DNA of 64,000 nt from Salipaludibacillus agaradhaerens (GCF_002019735.1 NZ_KV917378.1:1576869-1640868), one strand, 5' to 3'. Counted from the stretch's first letter, positions 27,151 through 37,101 are shown. Notes: a model not told the origin generated them from the letters alone. Numbers and translations: made by a program.

Positions 27151-29433
27151 TTATTGGGAAACCTTCCATTCTTCTCTTACTTTCTTCGTAGCTGTCACCA
27201 TATTTTTCAACGCTGCAATTGTTTGCTCTTCTGTTCGCGTTTTCAATCCACAATCTGGGTTCACCCAAAAGGCTTGTGCTGGTAAAACATTCAATGCTTG
27301 TTTAATCACATTTAACATCTTCTCAACATTTGGAATTTGAGGACTATGAATATCGTAAACACCTAAACCGATCCCTTTATCATAGACATTCGTTTTAAAT
27401 GTCTCAATGAGTTCACCGTGACTGCGGGACGTCTCTATAGAAATAACATCAGCGTCTAATGCTTTAATGGAATCAATGATGTCATGAAACTCACAGTAGC
27501 ACATATGAGTATGAATTTGTGTCGTTGGTTTTACTTGAGCAGTTGCCAATCTAAACGCTTCAACTGCCCAATCTAAGTATGCTTGTTGCTCATGTTTCTT
27601 TAATGGCAATCCTTCTCTCAACGCCGGTTCATCCATTTGAATCATCTCGATCCCTGCTTGTTCAAGGGCCTTCACCTCTTCTACTAAAGCTTTTGCGATT
27701 TGCCTTGTGACGTCTCGATTAGGTATATCATTGCGAACGAATGACCAGTTTAAAATGGTGACAGGTCCTGTGAGCATTCCTTTTACCGGCTTTTTCGTCA
27801 ATGATTGAGCAAATTTCGTCTCTTTCACCGTCATTGGTTTTTCAAAGCTCACATTCCCATAAACCACCGGAGGTTTTACACAACGGGAGCCGTATGATTG
27901 CACCCAGCCATTTTGTGTTACGGCAAAGCCATTCAGCTTTTCACCGAAATACTCGACCATATCATTCCGTTCGAATTCACCGTGTACAAACACGTCTAGT
28001 CCCACTTCTTCTTGGATCGTAATCCACTTTTCAATTTTCCCCTTAACGAAAGTGTCATATGTGTCATCATCAAGCTCTCCCCGACGCCATTCAGTACGTG
28101 TTCGCTTCACATCACGTGTCTGGGGGAAACTCCCAATCGTTGTCGTTGGTAAAAACGGAAGGTGCCATTTCTTTTCTTGTAATTCTTTTCTCTCTTCATA
28201 CGTATGCGTTCGTTCAGTAGGCAAGTCCGAGTCAGTTGAAATGTCTGTTAGTTTTCTAAATGGGGCATGCTTAAACGTGTCAACTGACTGTTGATACTCT
28301 TCAAACGTTTGTTTCGCCGCTTCATCTGTTGGATGATTGCTTATCGTTTTTAACAAGTGTAATTCATACAATTTTTCCTCGGCATACGACAAACCGTTAA
28401 GGAGTTCTTGATCTAATTTCGTTTCATATTTTAATGTAACTGGCACATGTAATAAACTCGACGATGGCTGAACAAGTAAGTGTTCAGAGGGAACAACTTC
28501 TTGTAGCTCTGTTAAGAGAGACAACGCATCACGTACATCTGTTTTCCAAATATTACGGCCATCAATGATACCAGCGCCTAATAATTTGCCTTCTGGAAAC
28601 CCATGAGCTTTAATTGCTTGTAAATTCACACCTTTATCATGAATAAAATCTAGTCCAATCCCTTTAACAGGAAGTGAGACAATTTGCTCAAAATGATCAA
28701 TTGAACCGAAATACGTTTGGAGCAACAAGCTAACTTCTGGAAGTTTCTCAGCTAATTCACGGTAAATTCCTTTCAGCTGCTCAATATCTCCTTCTGATAA
28801 TGTGGTAACAAGTGATGGCTCATCTAATTGGATAAGTGAAGCGCCAGCTTGATACAGTTCTGATATGACTTGTTCATACAACGGAACTAATTTTTCTGCC
28901 AACTGTGGAAATTCATTGTTTGTATAACCCTTTGATAACTTCAAAAATGTAAATGGTCCTATAAGCACAGGCTTGGCTTCAATTCCTAACTCTTTCTTCG
29001 CTTCTTCATATGCTTGAAGGGTATAGTTGGTCGTTACTTTAGGTACCCAGCCTCGATGAAATTCCGGCACAATGTAGTGATAATTTGTATCAAACCATTT
29101 CGTCATTTCGCATGCTTCCCCATCATCACTACCTCTTGCCATAGCAAAATAAGTATCTAAAGGGTCTGCTGGTGATTTTGCAAACCGCTCTGGAATGACG
29201 TTAAACATGAGTGCCGTATCCAGCACATGATCATAAAAGCTAAAATCTCCAACTGGTATATAATCAACATATGCATCACGTTGCTTTTGTAAATGAGATA
29301 AACGAATCTGTTTCATTTCCTCGTAAAATCGTTCCTTTGAGCGTTCCCCTTTCCAATAAGCTTCAAGCGTCCGCTTCCATTCTCGTTGTTCCCCTATACG
29401 TGGATATCCTAATTGACTTGTTTTTAGTGCCAT
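27151..29433 (-). CDS. metE: Cobalamin-independent methionine synthase MetE
   Basis: A 760-aa cytoplasmic zinc enzyme transferring the methyl group of methyltetrahydropteroyl-triglutamate to homocysteine. Two related barrels are seen: the N-terminal one starts TSQLGYPRIGEQREWKR, the catalytic C-terminal one has LPTTTIGSFPQTRDVKRTR. The zinc ligands are in QIHTHMCYCEFHDI (His, Cys) and WVNPDCGLKTR (Cys). The start at 29433 has AAAGGAGG 8 bases upstream; the ATG at 29439 would be too close. It is preceded by a SAM-I riboswitch, a cobalamin riboswitch and a terminator, so it is made only when SAM and adenosylcobalamin are both low. Confidence 0.97.
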   Translation of the reverse strand: MALKTSQLGYPRIGEQREWKRTLEAYWKGERSKERFYEEMKQIRLSHLQKQRDAYVDYIPVGDFSFYDHVLDTALMFNVIPERFAKSPADPLDTYFAMARGSDDGEACEMTKWFDTNYHYIVPEFHRGWVPKVTTNYTLQAYEEAKKELGIEAKPVLIGPFTFLKLSKGYTNNEFPQLAEKLVPLYEQVISELYQAGASLIQLDEPSLVTTLSEGDIEQLKGIYRELAEKLPEVSLLLQTYFGSIDHFEQIVSLPVKGIGLDFIHDKGVNLQAIKAHGFPEGKLLGAGIIDGRNIWKTDVRDALSLLTELQEVVPSEHLLVQPSSSLLHVPVTLKYETKLDQELLNGLSYAEEKLYELHLLKTISNHPTDEAAKQTFEEYQQSVDTFKHAPFRKLTDISTDSDLPTERTHTYEERKELQEKKWHLPFLPTTTIGSFPQTRDVKRTRTEWRRGELDDDTYDTFVKGKIEKWITIQEEVGLDVFVHGEFERNDMVEYFGEKLNGFAVTQNGWVQSYGSRCVKPPVVYGNVSFEKPMTVKETKFAQSLTKKPVKGMLTGPVTILNWSFVRNDIPNRDVTRQIAKALVEEVKALEQAGIEMIQMDEPALREGLPLKKHEQQAYLDWAVEAFRLATAQVKPTTQIHTHMCYCEFHDIIDSIKALDADVISIETSRSHGELIETFKTNVYDKGIGLGVYDIHSPQIPNVEKMLNVIKQALNVLPAQAFWVNPDCGLKTRTEEQTIAALKNMVTATKKVREEWKVSQ

Positions 29434-29470
29434 CTTCATTTCCTCCTTTAAAAGTGAGTTGTTCCTTCCT

Positions 29471-29516
29471 AAATTAAAAAGGATATTTTTACCATTGAAA
29501 AGGTTAAAAATATCCT
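29471..29516 (-). terminator. Riboswitch-controlled terminator before metE
   Basis: On the minus strand AGGATATTTTTA pairs with TAAAAATATCCT around a 12-base loop, followed by TTTTTAATTT. It lies between the cobalamin aptamer and metE and is the likely expression platform of that riboswitch. Confidence 0.85.
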
Positions 29517-29571
29517 ATTACATGTCTTAGATATTTAACACCTCCCTATTTCCCCGTAGGATAACAGTGTT

Positions 29572-29756
29572 GTGATAATAGGCAGGTCTCCTGACTCGTC
29601 TCTCATCATGAATATGGTCTTCCCAGAATAAGATATTGACTTCCAGTGACTTGGTCATATTCACTCTTGACTTACAGTGGCGGGACCGTTCTGGATTTAC
29701 ACCAGATTCCCTTTTAATCATTCAGCGTATTAAACGCTAAATGAACCTATCTCACG
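29572..29756 (-). promoter_or_regulatory. Cobalamin (AdoCbl) riboswitch
   Basis: The minus strand carries the B12 aptamer core: AAAGGGAATCTGGTGTAAAT, CCAGAACGGTCCCGCCACTG, and the 3' box GAGTCAGGAGACCTGCC. Outer stem GTGAGATAGG (5') pairs with CCTATTATCAC (3'). A terminator follows at 29471-29516. Adenosylcobalamin binding should cause early termination upstream of metE. Confidence 0.95.
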
Positions 29757-29863
29757 ACTATGAAGTTTTTATAAGAAAACAGGCTTAGGACGTCCTCAAT
29801 AAACGAGAGGTCAGAAGCTAGTTTCTAATCGTACCATTACATTGAGGAACGTTATACCATCGT

Positions 29864-29909
29864 AAAAAACCCCTTCTCTCACTAATAATTTAGATGAGAA
29901 AAGGGGTTG
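29864..29909 (-). terminator. Terminator of the SAM riboswitch
   Basis: AACCCCTTTTCTCA pairs with TGAGAGAAGGGGTT on the minus strand, followed by TTTT, directly after the SAM aptamer. Confidence 0.9.
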
Positions 29910-29932
29910 ATAGCAGTATTAAATGCAGATCA

Positions 29933-30046
29933 CGTCTCTCTCATCTTTGAAATGCTAAGCATTCCTCTGAAATTGGCACCGTGTACGAACGTACTGGTTG
30001 CCGAGGTCTCATAGGGTCAGTCCCTCCACCTCTCTGGATAAGAATC
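29933..30046 (-). promoter_or_regulatory. SAM-I riboswitch (S-box)
   Basis: The minus strand has the S-box core in order: CTTATCCAGAGAGGTGGAGG, GACTGACCCTATGAGACC, CGGCAACC, GGTGCCAATTTC and the closing GATGAGAG. The downstream hairpin at 29864-29909 ends transcription when SAM is bound. It is the first of two riboswitches in series before metE. Confidence 0.95.
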
Positions 30047-30072
30047 ATATGAAGTTTGGTAAGTTATTAACG

Positions 30073-30100
30073 AGTGTAACATACTCAGATAATAAATCAA
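30073..30100 (-). promoter_or_regulatory. Candidate promoter of the metE leader
   Basis: On the minus strand TTGATT and TACACT are 16 bases apart, about 30 bases before the SAM aptamer. Matched by eye. Confidence 0.5.
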
Positions 30101-30213
30101 CAAATAATTAAAATTAATTTTAAAATTCCAATTTTTTTGGCTAATTAGTAAATCACAAAGAGGAGATTGATCACATCGCTGAAACATCGAGACCCCCTAA
30201 AACATTTTAAAGA

Positions 30214-30263
30214 TCAAAAAAAGAGTGTGTTAAAAGGACAATCGCCCCTTTAACACACTCTAA
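30214..30263 (-). terminator. Terminator of cshA
   Basis: AGAGTGTGTTAAA pairs with TTTAACACACTCT; on the minus strand it is followed by TTTTTTT, 20 bases past the cshA stop. Confidence 0.9.
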
Positions 30264-30284
30264 TAAACACCTTCAAATAAGATG

Positions 30285-31787
30285 TTACTTTTTCTTTTTG
30301 AAAGACAAAGATTTTACTTTTGCATCAGAACCACCAGATCCGCCAGATCCACCAGTTCCACGGCCTTTTCCACCACGGCGTCCACGGTCATTTCTCTGAC
30401 GTGACCCACCTCGATAACCACCCTGGCTTTTATTTCCGCCTTGTGGTCCTGAGTTACGACGTTTAGAACGAACAGGTGCTTCACCAGTAATATGAACAGG
30501 CGTTTGATCCGGTTCCTTCGTCATCGTTTTTAATGCCGCAGCTACGAGTGTTTCAGGGTCATGTTCTTCTAAAAGTGATTTTGCTGCTCCGAGAAGATGT
30601 TCAAAATCTCCTTTTCGAAGTGAATTCTGCAAATGATTGACAGATCTATCTTGGCGACCTGCTAATGCTTCCTCATATGTCGGTACCCCTTGTTGCTTCA
30701 TCGGTTTTTTCGTTGTTTTTTCAATGACTTTTAAGTGATCTCGCTCTTTCGGTGTGACAAAACTAAATGCTATACCACTCTTACCTGCACGTCCTGTACG
30801 ACCGATACGATGGACATAGCTTTCAGAGTCTTGTGGTAAATCAAAGTTAAACACGTGTGAGACGTTATTCACATCGAGCCCTCTTGCAGCTACATCTGTC
30901 GCAACAAGAATTTCGATAGCGCCTCGTTTAAACTTACGGATGACCGCATCACGACGCTCTTGCTTCATATCACCATGGAGGCCTTCAGCCGCAAAACCAC
31001 GAATCCCTAGTGACTCAGCGACTTCGTCAACTCGTCGCTTCGTACGTCCGAAGACGATTGCCAATTCAGGCGGATCAATATCCAGTAAATGACAGAGCGC
31101 ATCGAATTTTTGTTTTTCGTTAACCACAACGTAGCGTTGCTCAATATTCTCAACAGTTACTTCTTTTGATTTAACCGTTACGTTAACAGGATCGGTCATA
31201 AATGATGCTATGACATTTTTCAGCCTTGCAGGCATCGTTGCTGAAAATAGCATCGTCCGTCTATCTTCAGGGACTTCTTTTAAAATCGTCTCGATATCTT
31301 CAATGAATCCCATACTCAGCATTTCATCCGCTTCATCAAGGACAACCGTATTGATATACTCTGGACGAATCGTCTTACGGCGCATATGATCCATAAAACG
31401 TCCTGGTGTCCCTACAATGATTTCAGGGCGTTTTTTAAGTCCTCGGATTTGTTTGGAAATCTCCTGACCGCCATAAATAGCAAGAGAACTTACACCTTTC
31501 TCGCGACCGAGCTTGTTCAATTCCTCTGATACTTGAATAGCCAATTCTCTCGTCGGAGCTAATACAAGACCTTGTGGATGACGTTGCTGTGGTATGACCG
31601 ATTCCAGTAAAGGAATCCCAAAAGCTACTGTTTTTCCTGTTCCTGTTTGAGCTTGTCCGATGACATCGCGGCCATCCTTTGCAGCTGGAATAACTTTTTC
31701 CTGAATAGGGGTTGCATCAGTAAACCCCATTTTTTCAATGGATTTCAAAATCGTTTCTTCAATGTTTAAATCTTTAAAACGTGCCAA
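30285..31787 (-). CDS. cshA: DEAD-box RNA helicase CshA
   Basis: A 500-aa ATP-dependent RNA helicase of the RNA degradosome and cold-shock group. Motifs in order: Q motif GFTDATPIQ, Walker A AQTGTGKT (about 46-53), PTRELA, VLDEADEML, FSATMP, and in the second domain VATDVAARGLD and HRIGRTGRAG. The C-terminal tail (about 430-500) is glycine/arginine/lysine rich (GGYRGGSRQRNDRGRRGGKG), which binds RNA. The start is TTG at 31787 with AAAGGAG about 10 bases upstream; no ATG is available near the conserved N-terminus. Length agrees with B. subtilis CshA. Monocistronic. Confidence 0.95.
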   Translation of the reverse strand: MARFKDLNIEETILKSIEKMGFTDATPIQEKVIPAAKDGRDVIGQAQTGTGKTVAFGIPLLESVIPQQRHPQGLVLAPTRELAIQVSEELNKLGREKGVSSLAIYGGQEISKQIRGLKKRPEIIVGTPGRFMDHMRRKTIRPEYINTVVLDEADEMLSMGFIEDIETILKEVPEDRRTMLFSATMPARLKNVIASFMTDPVNVTVKSKEVTVENIEQRYVVVNEKQKFDALCHLLDIDPPELAIVFGRTKRRVDEVAESLGIRGFAAEGLHGDMKQERRDAVIRKFKRGAIEILVATDVAARGLDVNNVSHVFNFDLPQDSESYVHRIGRTGRAGKSGIAFSFVTPKERDHLKVIEKTTKKPMKQQGVPTYEEALAGRQDRSVNHLQNSLRKGDFEHLLGAAKSLLEEHDPETLVAAALKTMTKEPDQTPVHITGEAPVRSKRRNSGPQGGNKSQGGYRGGSRQRNDRGRRGGKGRGTGGSGGSGGSDAKVKSLSFKKKK

Positions 31788-31853
31788 ATGCTTTTATCTC
31801 CTTTTAATTCATACTTTACCGTCAGAGCGATTGTATTTATTTTAACCTTAAAA

Positions 31854-31896
31854 ATGCAGCTCATACGTTTTTTAAACGGACAAGCTGCATGCGTTA
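31854..31896 (-). terminator. Terminator of the SNF2 helicase gene
   Basis: ATGCAGCTTGTCCG pairs with CGTATGAGCTGCAT on the minus strand, followed by TTTTTAAGG; it separates the SNF2 gene from cshA. Confidence 0.8.
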
Positions 31897-31990
31897 TCCT
31901 ATTTTAACCTACTGAGAAAAGGATGAATCCTTCTGAAATTTTTTCAACTTGTTAAGTTTACCATATATCAACTAAAATAACCATCCCTTT

Positions 31991-34900
31991 TTAAGATAAA
32001 CCTAGCAATTCTTCAATATCTTCTTTACCTAGTGATGACATCATTGTTTCTCCAGGCTGAATGACGCGATCAAGTAGATGCCGCTTTTTTTCTTGTAATT
32101 GATGAATTTTTTCTTCAATCGTCCCTGTCGTAACCATTTTGGTCACATGTACGACACGCTTTTGTCCAAATCGGTAAACACGATCTGCTGCCTGTTCCTC
32201 TACAGCAGGGTTCCACCAAGAGTCAAAAAGAATGACCGTGTCCCCTCCTGTCAAGTTAAGCCCTGTGCCACCAGCTTTTAATGACACGAGAAATAAATCT
32301 TTTTCTCCTCGATTAAACCTCTCTGCTAGCTCAACTCGTTCATTAGAAGGCGTTGATCCATCTAAGTAATGATAGTCCCAACCACTTTTATTTAGATGCT
32401 TTTTCATAATAGCAAGCATTTGGGTAAACTGGCTAAAAAGCACGATACGTTTCCCGGCATCTCTTGCTTCTTCCAAGTATTCAAGGAGCCGGTCCAGCTT
32501 TCCAGATCCGCCGGTATAATCATCTAAAAACATCCCTGGATGACAGCAAATTTGTCTCAGCCGTGTCAAACCTGCCAACAACTTCATCCGATTTTCTTGA
32601 AAGGTATTGGTTTGAAAGACTTCACTTGCTTCAGATTTCAATAAATGTAGCTGACCTAGATAGACCGTCTTTTGCTGCTCAGATAAATGGGTATATTCAA
32701 TGGACTCAATTTTATCAGGAAGCTCTTGGAGAACATCGTTTTTCATCCGCCTTAAAACAAACGGTTTTATTCTACGAGCAATACGATCTTCTTCATAATT
32801 TTTAAACGTTTGCTTATTTTTGAAAATCCCCGGTTGCACGATAGAAAAAATGGAATAAAGCTCATCCAGTGAATTTTCAATCGGTGTCCCGCTTAATGCA
32901 AAGCTGTTAGTTGATGTAATCATTCGAACAGCCTTCGATGTCAACGTTCCTTGATTTTTCACATACTGGGCTTCATCTAATACGAGCGTTGAAAAATGGT
33001 GAGCGTCATAATAATGGATATCTCTACGAATTAAAGGATAAGACGTAATCCAAATGTCCACACCAGCAGCTGACTTTAAAGCGTCCTCCCTTTCATGTTG
33101 AGAGCCTGATATCACCACCGTGGATAGTTCAGGAGCAAACTTCTCCAGCTCTTTCTGCCAATTATATACCACGCTAGACGGACAAATTATCATCGCTGGT
33201 GCCGATTCTTTATCAGCATTTTTCACTGAGCTTAAGTAAGCAATTGTTTGAAGTGTTTTACCCAGGCCCATGTCATCGGCAAGTATCCCACCAAAACCAT
33301 AGTGTGCAAGAGACATTAGCCATTGATAGCCGCGTTTTTGATAATCACGTAACACGTTGTCGAGATGCTCAGGAACAGGAAAATCTAATTCCTCAGGTTC
33401 AGTCAAACGTTCTACTAGCTTTTTAAAAGCCCGATCCTTTTTTATTTGCACCTCTGTCTCTTCAGATAACTGAAACGCGCGATAAAGCGGCAAAGAGGTA
33501 TGAGGTGAAACATCTTTCGCCGACATATCTAAGTCTTCAATGACACGCTTCATGTGTTTAAAGGCGTCAGAGTCTAAATGAAGGTAAGCACCTGACTCTA
33601 ACTGATAGTATTTTTTTTGGTCTAGAAGGCTTTTTAATACACCATTCAGCTCCTCATCACTTATCCCATCAACTTCAAAAGAAACATCGAGAAGGCTTAA
33701 TGATTCATTCGTTTCCACTTTGATCGACGGTGCCTCTACTGGCTGATGGACGATATTTTTGACGCTAGCAGATATATATAAGTGAAAGGATTTAGAAAGT
33801 TGTGGGACATCTTCAGCTACAAATGCAAGAATTTCAGCTTGGTCATCTAAAAACAAGTCACTTCCGTTAAATTTAAAAGGGATGTTTTCAATAATTGATA
33901 AGAGAAAATATTCCTGTTCCACATCACGAACGATGACATGTGAGCTATCGGTTGCTTCACGATGAAAAGGAGATAATTTCGTTTCACCATATTGGAAAAA
34001 CACTTCTGCAGTGAGACGTTCATCAACATAATCCACATATAATAGCGGTTGTAAGGGTGCCATTTTAATATTTTCGTTTAGGGATTTCGTTAAAGAAACA
34101 TGCCCCAATTCTTTAAGCCTCGGCAAAACAAGGGAGGCGAATGTTTCAAGCTGACTTTCGTCTAAAAACAACTCTGCTGGCGCCTCTGTGACCAGTTGAA
34201 AAAATAACGTATCAAAGGCTTCGAGGGCATCCCCCTTCAAGTGATGAAAGGTCCCATCTATATAGAGAAAACCATATTTTTTCCCGAAATAATGGGCGTA
34301 ATTAGACCCTTCCCATGACAGGCGGTACGCTCCTGTCCACTCATCGTTGGCTTCTGTCAAATGAAATGCCAGTTCAGGCTTTTCATTAGTGACCTTTATG
34401 TCATGATGCACCTCAAGCCCATCATCTAACACAACTTGACGGGTCTGAAGCAAGGTAAGAATCTCCCCCGCATAAGTAGGCGGTATCACAAATTCTCGCT
34501 TTTTCTCAGCCATAGACTTGAAGTAACCGTAACTAGCCGTCTCTTTTTCATCTTCACGTAACTGCGTAATTTTCGCCATTACGCTAAAAATACTCATATC
34601 TTCTTTCGAAAAAAAGTAATCTGCTGGGTGATATGTAAACAATTTAGAGAACTTAACTGCTTCATTTTCCTCAGCTGCTTTTAATAATTCAGGAATATCC
34701 TTTACCACATACAAACGTTTAGGTCCGATTTTCAATTCCAGCGACATCATGCCTAAAAAGCGGGGGGAATAAGCCGACTGAAGGTGCAAAGTATACTCCA
34801 CATTAAGTGGTTCCCGTTCTTGAAACGCTTCTTGTTTTTTCATGTAAATTTGCTCAAAAGAATCCATTAAGCGTTTCGCACGTCGCTGACTTGCTGATGG

Positions 34901-35272
34901 CATATGGGGCTTATCGGCAGGCTTCATCAACGAGCTAGAAGTTAGCTTCGTTCTCTCCAATTCTTGACACTCGTTTTTTATCTTCAGCATGACAGCCACA
35001 AGATGCTTGCACATTCCTTCATACTCATGAAAGGCAGCACACGTACAGCCCATGCTTTCCACTTCAAACGTTTTGAGGTCATACTCTACGGCAACATGAT
35101 AACTATCACCAAACGAGGAGGCAGCCACTTCTCCTTCATAAACCCCTGTGGTTGCATTTTTCATAAGCTCGATAATTTTATTTTCCGAAAAATACGTCAA
35201 CCCTTTTTCAAATGTGGTAGGCAGTGCACATTCATGACGTATATCGTCATGAGATAATGTTTCCAGGTTCAT
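31991..35272 (-). CDS. SWIM zinc finger-SNF2 family helicase-like ATPase
   Basis: A 1093-aa DNA-dependent ATPase. An N-terminal SWIM zinc finger (CTCAAFHEYEGMCKHLVAVM, about 75-95) is followed by a large diverged middle part and a C-terminal SNF2 motor: Walker A in LADDMGLGKTLQTIAYL (about 667-683), DEAQ box in VLDEAQYVKNQ, LSGTPIENSLDELYSIF, and helicase_C motifs LVSLKAGGTGLNLTGG and EQAADRVYRFGQ. Bacterial SNF2 proteins of this layout remodel DNA-protein complexes, perhaps RNA polymerase; the precise role is unknown. The ATG at 35272 follows AGGTG; a GTG at 35281 overlaps that site. Stand-alone, with its own terminator. Confidence 0.92.
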   Translation of the reverse strand: MNLETLSHDDIRHECALPTTFEKGLTYFSENKIIELMKNATTGVYEGEVAASSFGDSYHVAVEYDLKTFEVESMGCTCAAFHEYEGMCKHLVAVMLKIKNECQELERTKLTSSSLMKPADKPHMPSASQRRAKRLMDSFEQIYMKKQEAFQEREPLNVEYTLHLQSAYSPRFLGMMSLELKIGPKRLYVVKDIPELLKAAEENEAVKFSKLFTYHPADYFFSKEDMSIFSVMAKITQLREDEKETASYGYFKSMAEKKREFVIPPTYAGEILTLLQTRQVVLDDGLEVHHDIKVTNEKPELAFHLTEANDEWTGAYRLSWEGSNYAHYFGKKYGFLYIDGTFHHLKGDALEAFDTLFFQLVTEAPAELFLDESQLETFASLVLPRLKELGHVSLTKSLNENIKMAPLQPLLYVDYVDERLTAEVFFQYGETKLSPFHREATDSSHVIVRDVEQEYFLLSIIENIPFKFNGSDLFLDDQAEILAFVAEDVPQLSKSFHLYISASVKNIVHQPVEAPSIKVETNESLSLLDVSFEVDGISDEELNGVLKSLLDQKKYYQLESGAYLHLDSDAFKHMKRVIEDLDMSAKDVSPHTSLPLYRAFQLSEETEVQIKKDRAFKKLVERLTEPEELDFPVPEHLDNVLRDYQKRGYQWLMSLAHYGFGGILADDMGLGKTLQTIAYLSSVKNADKESAPAMIICPSSVVYNWQKELEKFAPELSTVVISGSQHEREDALKSAAGVDIWITSYPLIRRDIHYYDAHHFSTLVLDEAQYVKNQGTLTSKAVRMITSTNSFALSGTPIENSLDELYSIFSIVQPGIFKNKQTFKNYEEDRIARRIKPFVLRRMKNDVLQELPDKIESIEYTHLSEQQKTVYLGQLHLLKSEASEVFQTNTFQENRMKLLAGLTRLRQICCHPGMFLDDYTGGSGKLDRLLEYLEEARDAGKRIVLFSQFTQMLAIMKKHLNKSGWDYHYLDGSTPSNERVELAERFNRGEKDLFLVSLKAGGTGLNLTGGDTVILFDSWWNPAVEEQAADRVYRFGQKRVVHVTKMVTTGTIEEKIHQLQEKKRHLLDRVIQPGETMMSSLGKEDIEELLGLS

Positions 35273-35850
35273 TTTTTTCACCTGCTTTTAAATTATTTAT
35301 AAAATGACTGTACTAAGAATTATCTGTTTTATGAGAGCATTTGAAGACTCATCACATAAGTATCGTATGTTTAACTGAAAGCTAAACACTCATTTTTTCA
35401 TTTTACCAAATAACCAATGCTAAATCGAAAATCATTCGGTTCAATTTTTATGACAACTCACGATTGTCCTATTTTAAAATATAGATCAAAAGACCTTATT
35501 AACCAATACATACCGTTAACAACCATAAGTCAGCTTTACGAGTATGGTAAACTAAAATTGACTTCATACTTTGGACCAACGTTATCGTACAAAACACACC
35601 TCTAAAAAAACACCTATAGTGATCATTCTCTACAGGCAGACATCCCGCATAGGATGTCCAGAGTTGGCTGGGCCTCTGGGAGTCATCCCCTTTCCATACA
35701 GTGCTTTTAAAAAGGATATGTGATACTATTTATTTTTCATTATGCGATTGTTACGTCGAAAATTAATTGTTACTACTTATGGAACTTTTTAACGATGTGG
35801 ACGTAACTATTTAACACATGATATATTTTTACTTCTTTGGAGGAATGACA
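35273..35850. other. Intergenic stretch with two adjacent hairpins
   Basis: No gene is supported; a 62-codon plus frame at 35417 lacks a ribosome site. At 35638-35685 two hairpins sit side by side: GACATCC/GGATGTC around CGCATA, then CCAGAG/CTCTGG around TTGGCTGGGC. The purpose is unknown; no T run follows. Confidence 0.45.
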
Positions 35851-37101
35851 ATGAAATCTTACGTAACATTATCTTTAATCGGAACTAGCTTACTCCTATT
35901 CGCCGGGTGCAGTGATTCAACTGCTTCTATAGAATTTGAGGATGCCGCATTGGAAGAAGCCGTATTAGAAGCAGTGGATAGTGAAGAAGAAACTGTAACG
36001 ACAGAAGAAGCTGCTAGTGTAAAAATCCTTGATGCGAGTGACGCAGGGATTGAAAAGATTGCTGGTATTGAGCAGTTAGAAAATTTAACTGATTTAAACC
36101 TTGCTGGGAATGCTATTTCTGATTTTTCTCCGCTGGACGAGTTAGAACATCTAGAAGTGCTTCACGCAGGTGACGTATTTATTACAGAAACGATGGATGA
36201 CAGTCAATGGGAATTGTTAGAACAACTCGAGGAAGACGGCATGGAGGTGAACGCGAGAGTGCGCCTCTCGGTGGAAGATCCCGAGGATGAACCGTCAAAG
36301 GGGATCTTTTTAACTGTTTCGGAAGGAAATCAAATAGTTTATTTACTTGGATCAATCCATGTAGGTGATGAAAATCTATACCCTCTACATAACGAAATTG
36401 AAGAAGCATTTGACGAAGCTGATCACTTAGCAGTAGAAATTGATATGGCGGACATTGATGAAATGGAAATCACGAGCTATATGATGCAAGAAGGTATGTA
36501 TACAGATGGCACTGCATTATCCGACGTGTTAGATGAAGATGTGTACGAAGAAGCCGTCTCACACCTTTCAGAATTTGGGATGACAAGTAGCCTAGTTGAT
36601 TCTTACAAACCATGGTTTGTCTCAATGCTCCTTACAGATGTCGCGTTAATGGAAACAGACTTCAGTGGTGAGCATGGCATTGATAATTATTTTATGGAGC
36701 GTGCGCATAATGATGGTCTCCCTGTGATTAGCCTTGAATCAATTGAAAGTCAGCTAGAGACTATTAGCGGTGCCCCAGAAGAGGAACAGATTGAAAGCCT
36801 TGAAGCCACTGTTGAAGGTTACGACGTGTATGAGGAAGATACTCGACAATTAATTAATCTTTGGCGCAGCGGGAACAGTGAGCTGTTAACATACTTACGA
36901 GAGATGGATAATGAAACTGATCAGCTTGCTCTTGATGAAAGAGATGTGGCAATGACTGATCAAATTGAAGAATTTCTTCAAGGAGATAATGGAGATACCT
37001 ATTTTGTTGTCGTAGGGGCCATGCATCTCGTAGGTGATAATAGCATTGCAGGCCTTTTAGAACAGCGTGGCTATGATGTTGAGACGCCAGAGGGATTTTA
37101 A
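35851..37101 (+). CDS. LRR-TraB domain lipoprotein
   Basis: A 416-aa lipoprotein. The signal peptide ends in the lipobox LLFAGC (Cys about 20). A short leucine-rich repeat part follows (IEQLENLTDLNLAGNAISDF, about 73-92, then SPLDELEHLEVLHAG), and from about residue 145 a TraB/GumN domain with YLLGSIHVGDE (about 165-175), AVEIDMADID and the C-terminal GAMHLVGDNS. TraB/TIKI-type proteins are metal-dependent proteases or related; the GS-H and H motifs are kept. It is strongly acidic, as expected for an exported protein of a salt or alkali-adapted cell. GGAGG precedes the ATG at 35851. The LRR-TraB combination on one lipoprotein is uncommon. Confidence 0.88.
   Translation: MKSYVTLSLIGTSLLLFAGCSDSTASIEFEDAALEEAVLEAVDSEEETVTTEEAASVKILDASDAGIEKIAGIEQLENLTDLNLAGNAISDFSPLDELEHLEVLHAGDVFITETMDDSQWELLEQLEEDGMEVNARVRLSVEDPEDEPSKGIFLTVSEGNQIVYLLGSIHVGDENLYPLHNEIEEAFDEADHLAVEIDMADIDEMEITSYMMQEGMYTDGTALSDVLDEDVYEEAVSHLSEFGMTSSLVDSYKPWFVSMLLTDVALMETDFSGEHGIDNYFMERAHNDGLPVISLESIESQLETISGAPEEEQIESLEATVEGYDVYEEDTRQLINLWRSGNSELLTYLREMDNETDQLALDERDVAMTDQIEEFLQGDNGDTYFVVVGAMHLVGDNSIAGLLEQRGYDVETPEGF

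Noticed and set aside
29527-29721. 64-codon minus frame
   Set aside because: It lies entirely within the cobalamin riboswitch.
35417-35605. 62-codon plus frame
   Set aside because: No ribosome site and no protein-like conservation pattern.
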